Source: Candidatus Onthocola gallistercoris
Lineage (GTDB): Bacteria; Bacillota; Clostridia; Lachnospirales; Lachnospiraceae
Direction of reading: 5' to 3'
Length of the DNA: 64,000 nucleotides
Assembly (NCBI GenBank): GCA_018715345.1
Contig: DVLT01000008.1
Span: 1 to 64,000 of the forward strand
Part shown: in pieces, positions 54,358 through 63,221 of the stretch
Layout: every line of letters starts with the position of its first letter
Position numbering within the stretch: the stretch's first letter is position 1
The notes under the pieces: model-generated
Database searches by the model: none
The model's input: the letters and a program-made list of their open reading frames with translations, nothing else
Told to the model about the DNA's origin: nothing
Made by a program: the position numbers and the translations under genes

Positions 54358-55422
54358 ATGAAGAATGAAAAACTGAAGATCGGTATTGCCGGCCTGTTGA
54401 TCGGTCTGATCGCCGCCGCATTGGTCTATTTTGGCAATCCGGTGAACATGGGATTTTGTATCGCCTGCTTCATCCGGGATACGGTGGGCGCGTTGGGACT
54501 GCATCGGGCAGAAAATGTCCAGTATATCCGGCCGGAGATCATCGGACTTGTGCTGGGAGCCTTTTTGATGTCTCTGGCAAGAAAGGAATTTGCGCCAAAG
54601 GGCGGATCGTCTGCCATGACCCGGTTTATACTGGGATTTTTTGTCATGATCGGCTGTCTTGTCTTTTTAGGCTGCCCATTCCGGATGATCCTTCGGATAG
54701 CCGGCGGAGACATGAATGCCATTGTGGGGCTGGTCGGCTTTGTGGCTGGCATCGGTGTGGGCATCCTCTTTTTAAATCGGGGCTATTCTCTGAAACGCAG
54801 TTATAAACAGAGTAAGGCAGAAGGTATCGTATTCCCAGCCATTCAGGTGGCCATGCTGGCCCTTCTGATCGCGGCGCCCGCCTTTATTTTTTTCACCGCG
54901 GCAGATGGCGGACCGGGAGGACTCCATGCGGCTGTATGGATTTCACTGGCAGCCGGACTGGCTGTGGGAGCCATGGCCCAGGTGACCCGTCTTTGTATGG
55001 TGGGCGGCATCCGGGATTTCATCCTGTTTAGGGAAACAAAACTGTTGATCGGTTTTGCAGCCATCCTTGTGGCCGCTCTGGCAGCCAATCTGGCCATGGG
55101 TAATTTTGATCCGGGCTTTGTCGGACAGCCGGTGGCCCATTCTGACGGACTGTGGAATTTCCTTGGAATGCTTTTAGTGGGATATGGGTGTACATTGCTT
55201 GGCGGCTGTCCCCTCCGCCAGCTCATTTTGGCTGGAGAGGGTAACGTGGATTCGGCAGCAGCCTTTATCGGACTGGCTGCAGGCGCTGCCTTTGCCCATA
55301 ACTTTGGTCTGGCTTCTTCCACCAGCGGCGCGACAGCCGGCGGCAAAGCGGCGGTCATCATCGGAATCGTTGTGGTGACAGTGATCGCCTTGGCCCATAC
55401 ATTCAGAAAAAGTGAAGCATAG
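54358..55422 (+). CDS. yedE: YedE family putative selenium/sulfur transporter
   Basis: A 354-residue membrane protein with about nine helices of the YeeE/YedE type. Conserved cysteine sites for chalcogen passage are MGFCIACFIRD, LGCPFRM, TRLCMVGGIRD and LLGGCPLRQL. By family, the version linked to YedF and LysR is assigned to selenium uptake or export. GGAGGAAA precedes the ATG at 54358. Followed 14 bp later by yedF. Confidence 0.9.
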   Translation: MKNEKLKIGIAGLLIGLIAAALVYFGNPVNMGFCIACFIRDTVGALGLHRAENVQYIRPEIIGLVLGAFLMSLARKEFAPKGGSSAMTRFILGFFVMIGCLVFLGCPFRMILRIAGGDMNAIVGLVGFVAGIGVGILFLNRGYSLKRSYKQSKAEGIVFPAIQVAMLALLIAAPAFIFFTAADGGPGGLHAAVWISLAAGLAVGAMAQVTRLCMVGGIRDFILFRETKLLIGFAAILVAALAANLAMGNFDPGFVGQPVAHSDGLWNFLGMLLVGYGCTLLGGCPLRQLILAGEGNVDSAAAFIGLAAGAAFAHNFGLASSTSGATAGGKAAVIIGIVVVTVIALAHTFRKSEA

Positions 55423-55436
55423 AGGAGGTATAGAAG

Positions 55437-55640
55437 ATGATCGATGCAAGGGGAAGATCCTGCCCGGAACCGGTGATCATGATCAAAAAAGCCATGGAGA
55501 CAAAAGCGGCTTCCTATGAAATGCTTGTGGATAGCCGGGTTTCTGTGGAGAACGTGACCCGTTTTGCCACCCACTATGGCTACCAGGTACAGGTGGAACA
55601 AAACGGGGAAGAATTTCGGATGATGATCACGAAAAAATGA
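55437..55640 (+). CDS. yedF: TusA/SirA-like protein, short YedF
   Basis: A 67-residue TusA-fold carrier: MIDARGRSCPEPVIMIKKAM carries the conserved CPEP cysteine that would hold persulfide or perselenide. Standard YedF proteins are about 200 residues with a second DsrE-like domain; here only the TusA domain is present and the reading frame ends cleanly at an ATGA overlap with the next gene. AGGAGG is well placed. Role in Se trafficking is inferred from yedE and the desulfurase. Confidence 0.85.
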   Translation: MIDARGRSCPEPVIMIKKAMETKAASYEMLVDSRVSVENVTRFATHYGYQVQVEQNGEEFRMMITKK

Positions 55641-55888
55641 CGGATCATACATATATTGCCACTTTTTATTCCCATTTTGGCGCTATACGGTTTCAGAAGG
55701 CGTTGAAAAAGGCGGGATTGACCGGCGAGATGATGCCGGTGCCCAGAGATCTCAGTTCATCCTGCGGAACCTGCGTCCGTTTTGAAGCCGATGCGTTTCA
55801 GGCGAGGGATGGGTACCATGAGATCGAACAGATCGTCCGGGTGGGAAATAAAGGTTACGAATGTATTTACCGGGCCGAGGACAGTTAG
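55637..55888 (+). CDS. DUF3343 protein, putative Se/S carrier
   Basis: An 83-residue DUF3343 protein: YIATFYSHFGAIRFQKALKK, then SSCGTCVRFEAD with two cysteines that could carry sulfur or selenium. It often neighbours yedE/yedF. Starts inside the stop of yedF, so translation is coupled. A terminator follows. Confidence 0.87.
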   Translation: MTDHTYIATFYSHFGAIRFQKALKKAGLTGEMMPVPRDLSSSCGTCVRFEADAFQARDGYHEIEQIVRVGNKGYECIYRAEDS

Positions 55889-55903
55889 ATCAAAAAGGAT
55901 ATG

Positions 55904-55952
55904 GGCTTTCTGCTCTTTTTTGCATAGACGGAGGGAGCGGAAAGCCTTTTTT
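55904..55952 (+). terminator. terminator of yedE operon
   Basis: GGCTTTCTGCTC (55904-55915) pairs with GAGCGGAAAGCC (55935-55946), one wobble, followed by TTTTTT. Confidence 0.88.
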
Positions 55953-56079
55953 ATGCTATAAGAAAGTCTTTCAAATTCTCCTATCGGAATAAAAAACCTC
56001 TTGATGAAAATTCATATTTCAGAAACATCCTGTAAACGAAATATAAAAAAACCGCCGCTAAAATGATGCCATACAAAAG

Positions 56080-56344
56080 ATGAGCTTGTGGACGGATGTG
56101 GATGCGGGGGTCCGGAACCGGCTGTTTGAAAATCTGATCATCAACGGCTGCGTGGCCGGAGGCAGAAAGTATTGCCACATCAATGCCAATGGTGATATCG
56201 AACCTTGTGCTTTTATCCATAAGTACAGATCACCAGAATCTTGAAACCGCCAAAGAGTTTTCCGATAAATGTGTGGAGACTGCGGAAAAATGGGCGCCTG
56301 TGGCGGAAAGACTATGGCAGGAATCCCATGGAGAAAACACTTGA
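56080..56344 (+). pseudogene. decayed radical SAM/SPASM-type gene, 3' part
   Basis: One frame reads an RNRLFENLIINGC region, then CVAGGRKYCHINANGDIEPC and AFIHKY, which is the C-terminal cluster segment of a clostridial radical SAM family, then stops at PES. Shifted by one base, the sequence continues with LETAKEFSDKCVETAEKWAP and VAERLWQESHGENT to a stop at 56344, the usual end of that family. The radical SAM core is absent and the segment between the two pieces is deleted. It is a clear remnant. Confidence 0.8.
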
Positions 56345-56369
56345 CTTTTAAACAGTGGGATATTATAAT
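56341..56369 (+). promoter_or_regulatory. strong promoter ahead of MATE leader
   Basis: TTGACT (56341-56346), 17 bp spacer, TATAAT (56364-56369). The -35 box overlaps the stop codon of the pseudogene. Confidence 0.85.
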
Positions 56370-56375
56370 ACCTCC

Positions 56376-56466
56376 CAGAGTAAAAACGAATAGGGTTTTA
56401 CCGCCGGGTAACGCTTCAACCTGATCCAGTAGGCCGTTGAATGGACAGGGACGAAGCGTTTTTTTT
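56376..56466 (+). promoter_or_regulatory. structured leader with terminator upstream of MATE gene
   Basis: Between the promoter and the MATE start lies about 90 nt with a GTAAAA/TTTTAC hairpin, a CCC/GGG pair around it, and a terminator stem AACGCTTC (56410-56417) / GAAGCGTT (56453-56460) followed by six or more T. A terminator between promoter and gene implies transcription attenuation, as in riboswitches. A CCTGATCCA...TGGACAGGGA piece recalls the pyrophosphate arm of TPP riboswitches, but the CTGAGA core is absent. I cannot assign a class. Confidence 0.6.
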
Positions 56467-56568
56467 GTCCTGTGGAAACATCTGTGGAACATGGAGAAAA
56501 GGGGAATACTTTGGGATCATCCCATGTTTTTTCTTTATGAATGCGGTTTTGTCAAGGAGGTTGTTGCG

Positions 56569-57909
56569 ATGAATCAGACATTAAAAGACTATGCCAGATA
56601 TGCTTCCCTAAATGTGTTGGGGATGATCGGTCTGTCCTGTTACATACTGGCCGATACTTTTTTCGTTTCCTTAGGTATGGGCGCCAATGGACTTACAGCG
56701 CTGAATCTGGCCATACCCGTTTATAATTTTATCAATGGCGCAGGATTGATGATCGGCATGGGTGGGGGGACAAAGTATTCCATTGCCCAGAGTCAGAAGG
56801 ATGGAAAGACGGCCAATCAGGTTTTTACCCATGCGGCTATGTTGACCATTTCCGTTGCCATGATATTTTTTTTAGTCGGTGTGTTTGGAACGGAAACTTT
56901 GGTACGTGCTTTGGGCGCAGACGCACAGGTTTTTGATATGAGTCGTACCTATCTGCGGGTACTTCTTATGTTTGCCCCCATGTTTATGATGAACAATCTG
57001 CTTCTATGTTTTGTAAGGAATGATGGAAGTCCCCAGTTATCCATGGCAGCCATGATCACAGGAAGTCTTTCCAATGTGGTTTTGGATTATGTGTTTATTT
57101 TCCCGATGGGGATGGGTATCTTCGGGGCAGCCTTTGCCACCGGGTTGGCCCCCATCATCAGTATGGGTGTGCTGTCCACATTTTTTATAAAGAAGAAAAA
57201 CCATTTTAAACTGACACGGTGCCGGATCCGCCTTGGACGGCTGTGGGGCATCCTTTCCAACGGTGTACCTTCCTTTGTCACAGAAGCTTCTTCGGGGATC
57301 GTTATGATCGTTTTTAATCAGATCATTCTGGGGCTGGAAGGCAATACAGGCGTGGCAGCTTACGGTGTCATTGCCAACTTATCACTGGTCGTGGTCGCCA
57401 TTTATACAGGGATTTCCCAGGGTATACAGCCCATCCTCAGCCGGAATTATGGCATGGGGAACCGGAAAAGCGTGTCGGATATCCTGCGATATGCCATGCT
57501 GACCATGCTGGCCATATCAGCCGTTGTATATGGCGTTGTATTCTTTGGGGCTGACCAGATCGCGGCGATTTTCAACAGTGAAGGAGATGCTGCTTTGCAG
57601 GCCATCGCGGTAAAAGGGCTGAAATATTACTTTACGGCAGTGGCATTTGCCGGATTTAATATCATCCTGTCCGTTTACTATACATCCACCGAGTACGTGC
57701 GGCCGGCCTATGTCATATCTTTGTTGAGGGGATTCATATTGATCCTCCCCATGGCCTTTACTTTGTCAAGGCTGTTTGGCATAACCGGCGTATGGTGTGC
57801 TTTCCCGGCAACGGAAGGTCTGGTGGCTTTGATCGGTCTGGGGATCTATGTGTACTCGGCAGAACGGAAAAGAAAAATAAAAAATAAGAGCCGGCAGACT
57901 TTGGTCTGA
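56569..57909 (+). CDS. MATE family efflux transporter
   Basis: A 446-residue membrane protein with about twelve helices in two homologous halves, as in MATE multidrug/sodium antiporters of the DinF/NorM-like clostridial type. Motifs include ASLNVLGMIGLSCYILADTFF, ALNLAIPVYNFINGAGLMIGMGGGT in the first half and GISQGIQPILSRNYGMG in the second. AAGGAGG is 8 bases before the ATG at 56569; an upstream in-frame ATG at 56437 overlaps the leader terminator and is unlikely. Expression appears controlled by the leader attenuator. Confidence 0.92.
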   Translation: MNQTLKDYARYASLNVLGMIGLSCYILADTFFVSLGMGANGLTALNLAIPVYNFINGAGLMIGMGGGTKYSIAQSQKDGKTANQVFTHAAMLTISVAMIFFLVGVFGTETLVRALGADAQVFDMSRTYLRVLLMFAPMFMMNNLLLCFVRNDGSPQLSMAAMITGSLSNVVLDYVFIFPMGMGIFGAAFATGLAPIISMGVLSTFFIKKKNHFKLTRCRIRLGRLWGILSNGVPSFVTEASSGIVMIVFNQIILGLEGNTGVAAYGVIANLSLVVVAIYTGISQGIQPILSRNYGMGNRKSVSDILRYAMLTMLAISAVVYGVVFFGADQIAAIFNSEGDAALQAIAVKGLKYYFTAVAFAGFNIILSVYYTSTEYVRPAYVISLLRGFILILPMAFTLSRLFGITGVWCAFPATEGLVALIGLGIYVYSAERKRKIKNKSRQTLV

Positions 57910-57978
57910 AAATGCCTGGGGGTGAAAGAAAGAAGGCCGTGATAAAATACAGTCAGTAAGGAAAAAAGGAAGATGACC

Positions 57979-58674
57979 ATGGGAAAAATACTGTATTTTA
58001 ATCGTCAGGGAGAACGGACCTTGTCCTGCAAGGATACGGTGTATTTCGTAAATAGCAGCAGACTTGGCGTCTATTCCCTGGCAGACGGCTTAAACTCGCT
58101 GAAATGGTCCCATATCGGGGCGTCGGCGGTACAAAAGGCCGTGGCAGATATGGCGGCGGAAAAGGGGGATGAACTTTTCACAGAGTCGGAGCAGGATGTG
58201 CAAAGGAATCTCATTGAAATCGTCCACCGGACATTATATAATTTAGCTGAGAAACAAGGCAGTCCGGATGACTATGCATCAACGATGATGACCGTGTTCG
58301 TTTCGAAGAAAAGCGGATGTATGAGGTGGCTTCATATCGGAGACGGACTGATATTGAAAGAAGATGTGTCAGGCAACCTGTCTGTCCTGTCCCATCCCCA
58401 TAATGGGGTGACCAGACAGTTTACCTACACCACAGCCCATGATCAGCTGGATCGGTATATGCGTATGGGGACCAAGCCTTTAAAAGGCGTAAGACGGCTG
58501 ATCATGATGACCGATGGCGCCGCCTTTCCATTTTATCGAAACCGGAAACTGACCGGATGGGGAAAATGGCTGATCGGTAGGGGCATAGAGTCTGTTCTGG
58601 CGGAACTGGAAAAGATCGGCCCGGCAGACGACTACAGTATGATCGATGTATTTGTCAATGACCGGGAGGGATGA
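57979..58674 (+). CDS. PP2C-type protein phosphatase
   Basis: A 231-residue PP2C-like (PPM) phosphatase: metal motif YSLADGLNSLKWS, TMMTVFVSKKSGCMRWLHIGDG, then MMTDGAAFPFY and ADDYSMIDVF with the late Asp residues. These match PPM motifs although several are weakly kept. It would dephosphorylate Ser/Thr substrates, presumably of the kinase two genes downstream. AAGGAAG precedes the ATG at 57979. The next gene starts 3 bp after its stop. Confidence 0.85.
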   Translation: MGKILYFNRQGERTLSCKDTVYFVNSSRLGVYSLADGLNSLKWSHIGASAVQKAVADMAAEKGDELFTESEQDVQRNLIEIVHRTLYNLAEKQGSPDDYASTMMTVFVSKKSGCMRWLHIGDGLILKEDVSGNLSVLSHPHNGVTRQFTYTTAHDQLDRYMRMGTKPLKGVRRLIMMTDGAAFPFYRNRKLTGWGKWLIGRGIESVLAELEKIGPADDYSMIDVFVNDREG

Positions 58675-58677
58675 TTT

Positions 58678-60030
58678 ATGAAATATGGGGAAGGACAACT
58701 TCGGGCAGATGCCTATACACTGAAGGCCCAGGTAAAACTACGCTGTGTGGAGGAAAATCAAAAAATGCAGAAGGCCATCCGGGACGGGGATCAGAAAGTG
58801 TTTCTGGATATCCTGAAACATGCGGTGGATTACCGGCTGACATGGGGCGATCATATCCGGCGATTCATTTATGACAGCATTGCCCCGGGACACACTTCTT
58901 TGGAAGATTTGAGCGATGAAACGGTCATGGATTTTATACGAAAAGCATTTCGGGATAATGGCATGGCCAACCGAGGCAGTATGAATCCAAAGACGACCAC
59001 AAAGCTGGGGGCCCGATTAAAGGAGTGGATGGCCAGTCCGGCGGTGAAGATTTCAAGGCAGACCTGTTTTTTGTTTTGTTTTGGACTGAATATGGATGAA
59101 GAGCAGGCATCCTATATGCTGACCTATGTATTGCGACAGGCGGATTTTAATGTGCGAGATCCCAAAGAGGCGATCTACTACTACTGTCTGAAGTACAATC
59201 TCCAGTATACAGGCGTTGTTTCCTGGCTGGAATGGTATGATACGGTGGAGCCTGGAGAAGATGACAGGAAAGCAGAAGCTTACTCCGGGACACTGATCCT
59301 AAAAAGGGACCTGTATTCTCTTGAAAAAGATATGGACGACAAACCGTTTAAAGATTATCTGAGGCGTTTGAAATCCAACGCAGGAGACGAGAAAAAGAAC
59401 AGCAGGACACGGGCGGCGGTTTTAAAAGGGCTGTTGAATGAATTGAGTTATTCCATATCCGGAGAAAGATGTGAAGCTTTAAGCCAAAACAGTCAGGCGC
59501 GGGAGGTTGTCTATACAAGGGAGATACGGAACATACGGGATTATACTCGGAAACAACAGATGCTGCGGCGGCTGAACCGGGCAAAAGAGGCAGTGGATTA
59601 TCAATGGCTGGAACAGGAATTGCTCGCCACGCCAGACGGTACGGTGGAGATTCCTGAAATACTGGGAGAAATGATACGGGAAAAGATCATCGAGATCCCC
59701 ACATTTTCTGAAAAATCCCTGGAGAAAAAAATATCAGACCGGGAGACGGAGATCACCCGGGAAGATATTTTGATGGCAGTTTTTTTGTACTGTACTTGCG
59801 GAATGGGCGATGCGGAAGTGGACGGTGGTGAGTCCTATCCGGAGCGGAAAGCCGAATTTGTTTATGAAGCCAACAGGAATCTGGATAAATGCGGTTTCAG
59901 CGAGATCTATCTGCCCAATCCTTTTGAATTGTTTTTGGTATCCTGCCTGCTTCAAAAACGACCGTTGAATTACTTTTTGACGGTCTGGAAAGCCTGCAGG
60001 AGAAAGACAGGGGATGGCCATGGAAAGTAG
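58678..60030 (+). CDS. unknown protein between PP2C and kinase
   Basis: A 450-residue soluble, mostly helical, charged protein. Visible parts: a helix-rich N terminus (KMQKAIRDGDQKVFLDILKH), a segment RLKEWMASPAVKISRQTCFLFCFGLNMDEEQASYMLTYVL, a basic middle (about residues 225-310) and an acidic end (CTCGMGDAEVDGG). The second segment recalls DNA-binding helix-turn-helix plus a tetratrico-like pair but I cannot name a family. It starts 3 bp after the PP2C stop and overlaps the kinase by 17 bp, so it is likely the functional partner or substrate of both. Confidence 0.7.
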   Translation: MKYGEGQLRADAYTLKAQVKLRCVEENQKMQKAIRDGDQKVFLDILKHAVDYRLTWGDHIRRFIYDSIAPGHTSLEDLSDETVMDFIRKAFRDNGMANRGSMNPKTTTKLGARLKEWMASPAVKISRQTCFLFCFGLNMDEEQASYMLTYVLRQADFNVRDPKEAIYYYCLKYNLQYTGVVSWLEWYDTVEPGEDDRKAEAYSGTLILKRDLYSLEKDMDDKPFKDYLRRLKSNAGDEKKNSRTRAAVLKGLLNELSYSISGERCEALSQNSQAREVVYTREIRNIRDYTRKQQMLRRLNRAKEAVDYQWLEQELLATPDGTVEIPEILGEMIREKIIEIPTFSEKSLEKKISDRETEITREDILMAVFLYCTCGMGDAEVDGGESYPERKAEFVYEANRNLDKCGFSEIYLPNPFELFLVSCLLQKRPLNYFLTVWKACRRKTGDGHGK

Positions 60031-62332
60031 AATCGTGGATCGAAGAAAAAGTATCCTTTCTCTGGGGATCGAAAGGGTACATATCGCTGGTTCGGACTAT
60101 GTCCTCCAGGGGGAACCGAAACGGGGTGGAAGCTGTCTGGTCTATACGGCCATAAAAACGGAACAGGTGGGAGATACAGTATACGAACATCGGGTGTTGC
60201 TGAAGGAATTTTATCCCCTGTTGGGTATGGGACAGACAGCCGGTATTCTTCGGGATCAGGATGGTTCCTTACAAGTGCCGGAGACAACGCGATGTTCGGA
60301 AGATTATAAGCGGAACCTGAAACGGTTCCAGGCATCCTATGGGATGATGCTGGAGTTGGGGCGAACAGAGACGGGAGCGGAACATACGACGGTCGCCGTG
60401 TCCATGATGGAAGATAATGGGACCTGGTATATGGAAGAGGCTTATGACACCGGCGAAAGTCTGGACGTTTTTGTAGGTAAGTGGCAGCTGGATCTGAAAG
60501 ATTTTCTCAATGTTTTTTACCGATGTCTGGAGGCGGTGGGCCGGCTTCACAGATTGGGATATTATCATCTGGATCTGAAACCTCAAAACATTTCCTGTAC
60601 AAGAAACATTGTCATCAAGCTGATCGACACCGATTCTTTTGTACAGATATCCCGGCTTTCAGAATATAAGGTGTTGTCCTGGACGAGGGGGTATTCTGCC
60701 CCGGAACTGGAAAGCGCGATCCGTTCACCGGAAGACATGCCCTATCTGATCGGCCCTTGGACGGATGTCTTTTCATTGGCCCAGATCCTTTGCTGGTATC
60801 TGTTTGGACATCCTCTGGAGGAAGAGGAAAAAGAAGCGGCGTTGGATCAACTGGAAAAAGCCGTGGAGAAACGACTTATACGTATAGAGTCCCTCCCGGA
60901 TGGCGATATGTCAGAAAGGACATTTTCCATGAAGGGAGTATATATGCTGAGGCAGATCCTGTCAGATGCCTTAAATCCTAGGTGGAAGCAGAGGCCATCA
61001 TCTGTGTCGGCTTTGAAAGATGCTCTTGTGGACGCCTATAATGAGCTGTTTGCGCCGGAGGCCGGAGCCGTATTGGTGGATAATTTCCATATACCGGACG
61101 TGATCGGATATGTTTTTGAAAAGCGGATCGGGCAACTGGAAACATTGTTTGAATATGGTGATTATGCCGGTGTGGCTATCCTATCCGATGATCAGGGAAA
61201 AAGGAAGGCATTGGCTTACACCTATGGCGCTGTCCGAAGGATGGATTATCAGTGTATCATGGAACTTCATTGTAAAAGTTTCACAGATATACCTGGACAG
61301 TTTTTTGAACATAAAAGAAATACTTATGAGTTTGTATATCCAGTGGATTCTTTGGAGGGAAGAGGCATATATATATGGTATGCAAACCGGGATCGGCTGA
61401 AGAGTTGGCTGACAGACTGTGATCTTCCTGTCCTGCTTATCATATTTGACGAAAGGGAAGAGGATGTGCTGGATAAGGAGGAGGCAGTCATTATGAAGGA
61501 ACTGTTGGAGCTGCCTGCCTGTGACTGGCTGATCGTGGGACAGTATAACAGGTGCCGTTCCAGAAATAAGCTTCAATATGATATACGGACATTGGATCTG
61601 GATCGGGAAAATGAGCAGCCTATGGCGCCAAAAACTTATGAAAAGCGTGTACAAAGAAGGCGGATCGCACTGGCGGCGCATCTGGCTGTGGCGTGCATCC
61701 TAGCCTGGATGGGGAGATGGCTGGCTTTGCTTGGCGCTTCGCAAGCCGTGCCGGCTTATAAAGTGTTTGAAACAGAAGAATTTGTGTACTTTGCTTTACG
61801 ACAGGATTTTGCGCCAGAGTCGCTGATCTACGTTGCGGGAGCTGTCCTGGTTTATATCGGCATACTCTGCGGTCTGTACGGAATGTACCGATATTATAGA
61901 CCCTATGGCTGGAAGATGTTTTTACAAAAATATGCGTTTGCCATCGGCGCTTTGTTTGCTTTTCTATTGACTTTAGCCGTACCGGAGGCGTACGCGGATG
62001 AAGCCCTATCCTGGGTGATGGATCGATATGGGATAGCCTGGTATCAGACATATCTTGTGGAGAGAATGGCTTTGGGATTGTTGTACTGTATGGGCGCGGC
62101 GTTTTTGATACTGTGGCTTTGGCATATCTGTTTTGGAGAGAGATCCCGTTCACGGTGGCTTCAGGCCGCAGCGGCCCTGACATGGATGTTCTCGGCGGGA
62201 TTTGCGGTTTTACAAACATGGGTCAATCGAGGCGAGATGGTGTTCCTGATCATCTGTCTGGCGGTGGACTTGGCGGCAACCCTTTGCTTTTTACGGCAAA
62301 AAAAGCCCTGTAAGGAGCAGATGGAAGAATAA
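60014..62332 (+). CDS. Ser/Thr protein kinase fused to degenerate NB-ARC-like domain and membrane tail
   Basis: 772 residues. Residues 1-340 form a Hanks-type kinase: glycine loop GEPKRGGSCLVY, lysine K64 in VLLKEF, catalytic loop HLDLKPQN near 184, DTDS in place of DFG near 206, and GYSAPE. Residues about 365-530 look like a STAND/NB-ARC ATPase: FEKRIGQLETLFEYGDYAGV, then AILSDDQGKRKALAYTYG where a Walker A would be but the GxGGxGKT pattern is lost, and a Walker B-like VLLIIFDE. Residues 555-765 contain about six transmembrane helices. Start at 60014 (AGGAG 11 bases upstream) or 60020. No PASTA repeats, so unlike PrkC. Confidence 0.83.
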   Translation: MAMESRIVDRRKSILSLGIERVHIAGSDYVLQGEPKRGGSCLVYTAIKTEQVGDTVYEHRVLLKEFYPLLGMGQTAGILRDQDGSLQVPETTRCSEDYKRNLKRFQASYGMMLELGRTETGAEHTTVAVSMMEDNGTWYMEEAYDTGESLDVFVGKWQLDLKDFLNVFYRCLEAVGRLHRLGYYHLDLKPQNISCTRNIVIKLIDTDSFVQISRLSEYKVLSWTRGYSAPELESAIRSPEDMPYLIGPWTDVFSLAQILCWYLFGHPLEEEEKEAALDQLEKAVEKRLIRIESLPDGDMSERTFSMKGVYMLRQILSDALNPRWKQRPSSVSALKDALVDAYNELFAPEAGAVLVDNFHIPDVIGYVFEKRIGQLETLFEYGDYAGVAILSDDQGKRKALAYTYGAVRRMDYQCIMELHCKSFTDIPGQFFEHKRNTYEFVYPVDSLEGRGIYIWYANRDRLKSWLTDCDLPVLLIIFDEREEDVLDKEEAVIMKELLELPACDWLIVGQYNRCRSRNKLQYDIRTLDLDRENEQPMAPKTYEKRVQRRRIALAAHLAVACILAWMGRWLALLGASQAVPAYKVFETEEFVYFALRQDFAPESLIYVAGAVLVYIGILCGLYGMYRYYRPYGWKMFLQKYAFAIGALFAFLLTLAVPEAYADEALSWVMDRYGIAWYQTYLVERMALGLLYCMGAAFLILWLWHICFGERSRSRWLQAAAALTWMFSAGFAVLQTWVNRGEMVFLIICLAVDLAATLCFLRQKKPCKEQMEE

Positions 62333-62361
62333 ACAATAGGATCAAAAAAAGAGGCGCCTTC

Positions 62362-62389
62362 TTTACAATTCCGAAAAAAATGCTATAAT
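62362..62389 (+). promoter_or_regulatory. promoter of DUF1275 gene
   Basis: TTTACA (62362-62367), 16 bp spacer, TATAAT (62384-62389). Confidence 0.7.
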
Positions 62390-62427
62390 GATGAACGGCA
62401 TAAATGGTAGTTATGAAGAAGGAGCGG

Positions 62428-63183
62428 ATGAAAATGGAGCAAAAGACAAAACAGCCGCTGGCTGCGGTCAAAAATCGAAAAGATTTTCTGGAGTGTGAAC
62501 GCAGGAATATCTTTTTGTTGATGATGTTTGTGGGCGGATATTTTGGAACCTTTACCTATACCATCAGAGGAGGCGTGTTTTGCAATGCCCAGACAGGCAA
62601 TTTTGTTCTGCTGGCCATGGCTTTGGGGGATCGGAGGTGGCTTCACGCCTTGTATTTTTTCATACCGATCACAGCCTACTGTCTTGGAGCTTTTATGTCA
62701 GAACTTCTTCCGAATCAGATAAAAAAGCTCCATCTGATCCGATGGGATACACTTCTGATCATCATAGAGATGGCAACGGTCGTGTTTCTCGGCTTTTTAC
62801 CGGAAAGGGCGCCGGTGCAGATCACCCAGGTCCTGATCAATTTTATCTGTTCCATGCAGTATAACACTTTCCGGCAGGCGGAAGGCGTGCCCATGGCCAC
62901 CACTTTCTGTACTAATCACATCCGTCAGGTGGGAGTGGCCCTTTGTAAGGTGATGCGTCATCCTTCTGACAGAGACGGACATCTTAAACGGCTGGGGCTG
63001 CATGCGGGGATGCTGACTGTTTTTGTGGCGGGAGGAGCGATTTCCACGTTTTTGTGCCGGATCCTACTTGGGAAGGCCATCTGGTTATCTTTGATCCCTT
63101 TGGGCATTGTATTGATCCATCTCCTTTATGCGGATCTGGTCCGGGAAAAAGGACAACTGGACAAAAAACCCGGCGGCCATTGA
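62428..63183 (+). CDS. DUF1275 (YoaK family) membrane protein
   Basis: A 251-residue protein with about six helices: GGYFGTFTYTIRGGVFCNAQTGNFVLLAMAL is the family signature, followed by SMQYNTFRQAEGVPMATTFCTNHIRQ. The family is of unknown function. GAAGGAG is 6 bases before the ATG at 62428; ATG 62404 precedes that site. Own promoter and terminators. Confidence 0.88.
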   Translation: MKMEQKTKQPLAAVKNRKDFLECERRNIFLLMMFVGGYFGTFTYTIRGGVFCNAQTGNFVLLAMALGDRRWLHALYFFIPITAYCLGAFMSELLPNQIKKLHLIRWDTLLIIIEMATVVFLGFLPERAPVQITQVLINFICSMQYNTFRQAEGVPMATTFCTNHIRQVGVALCKVMRHPSDRDGHLKRLGLHAGMLTVFVAGGAISTFLCRILLGKAIWLSLIPLGIVLIHLLYADLVREKGQLDKKPGGH

Positions 63184-63221
63184 TCACAGACTGAAAAAGC
63201 TCATGGGCCAGGCGGTTTTGA

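Noticed and set aside
56376-56466. TPP riboswitch upstream of MATE gene
   Set aside because: Only a CCTGATCCA/TGGACAGGGA likeness is present; the CTGAGA pyrimidine-binding core is absent.
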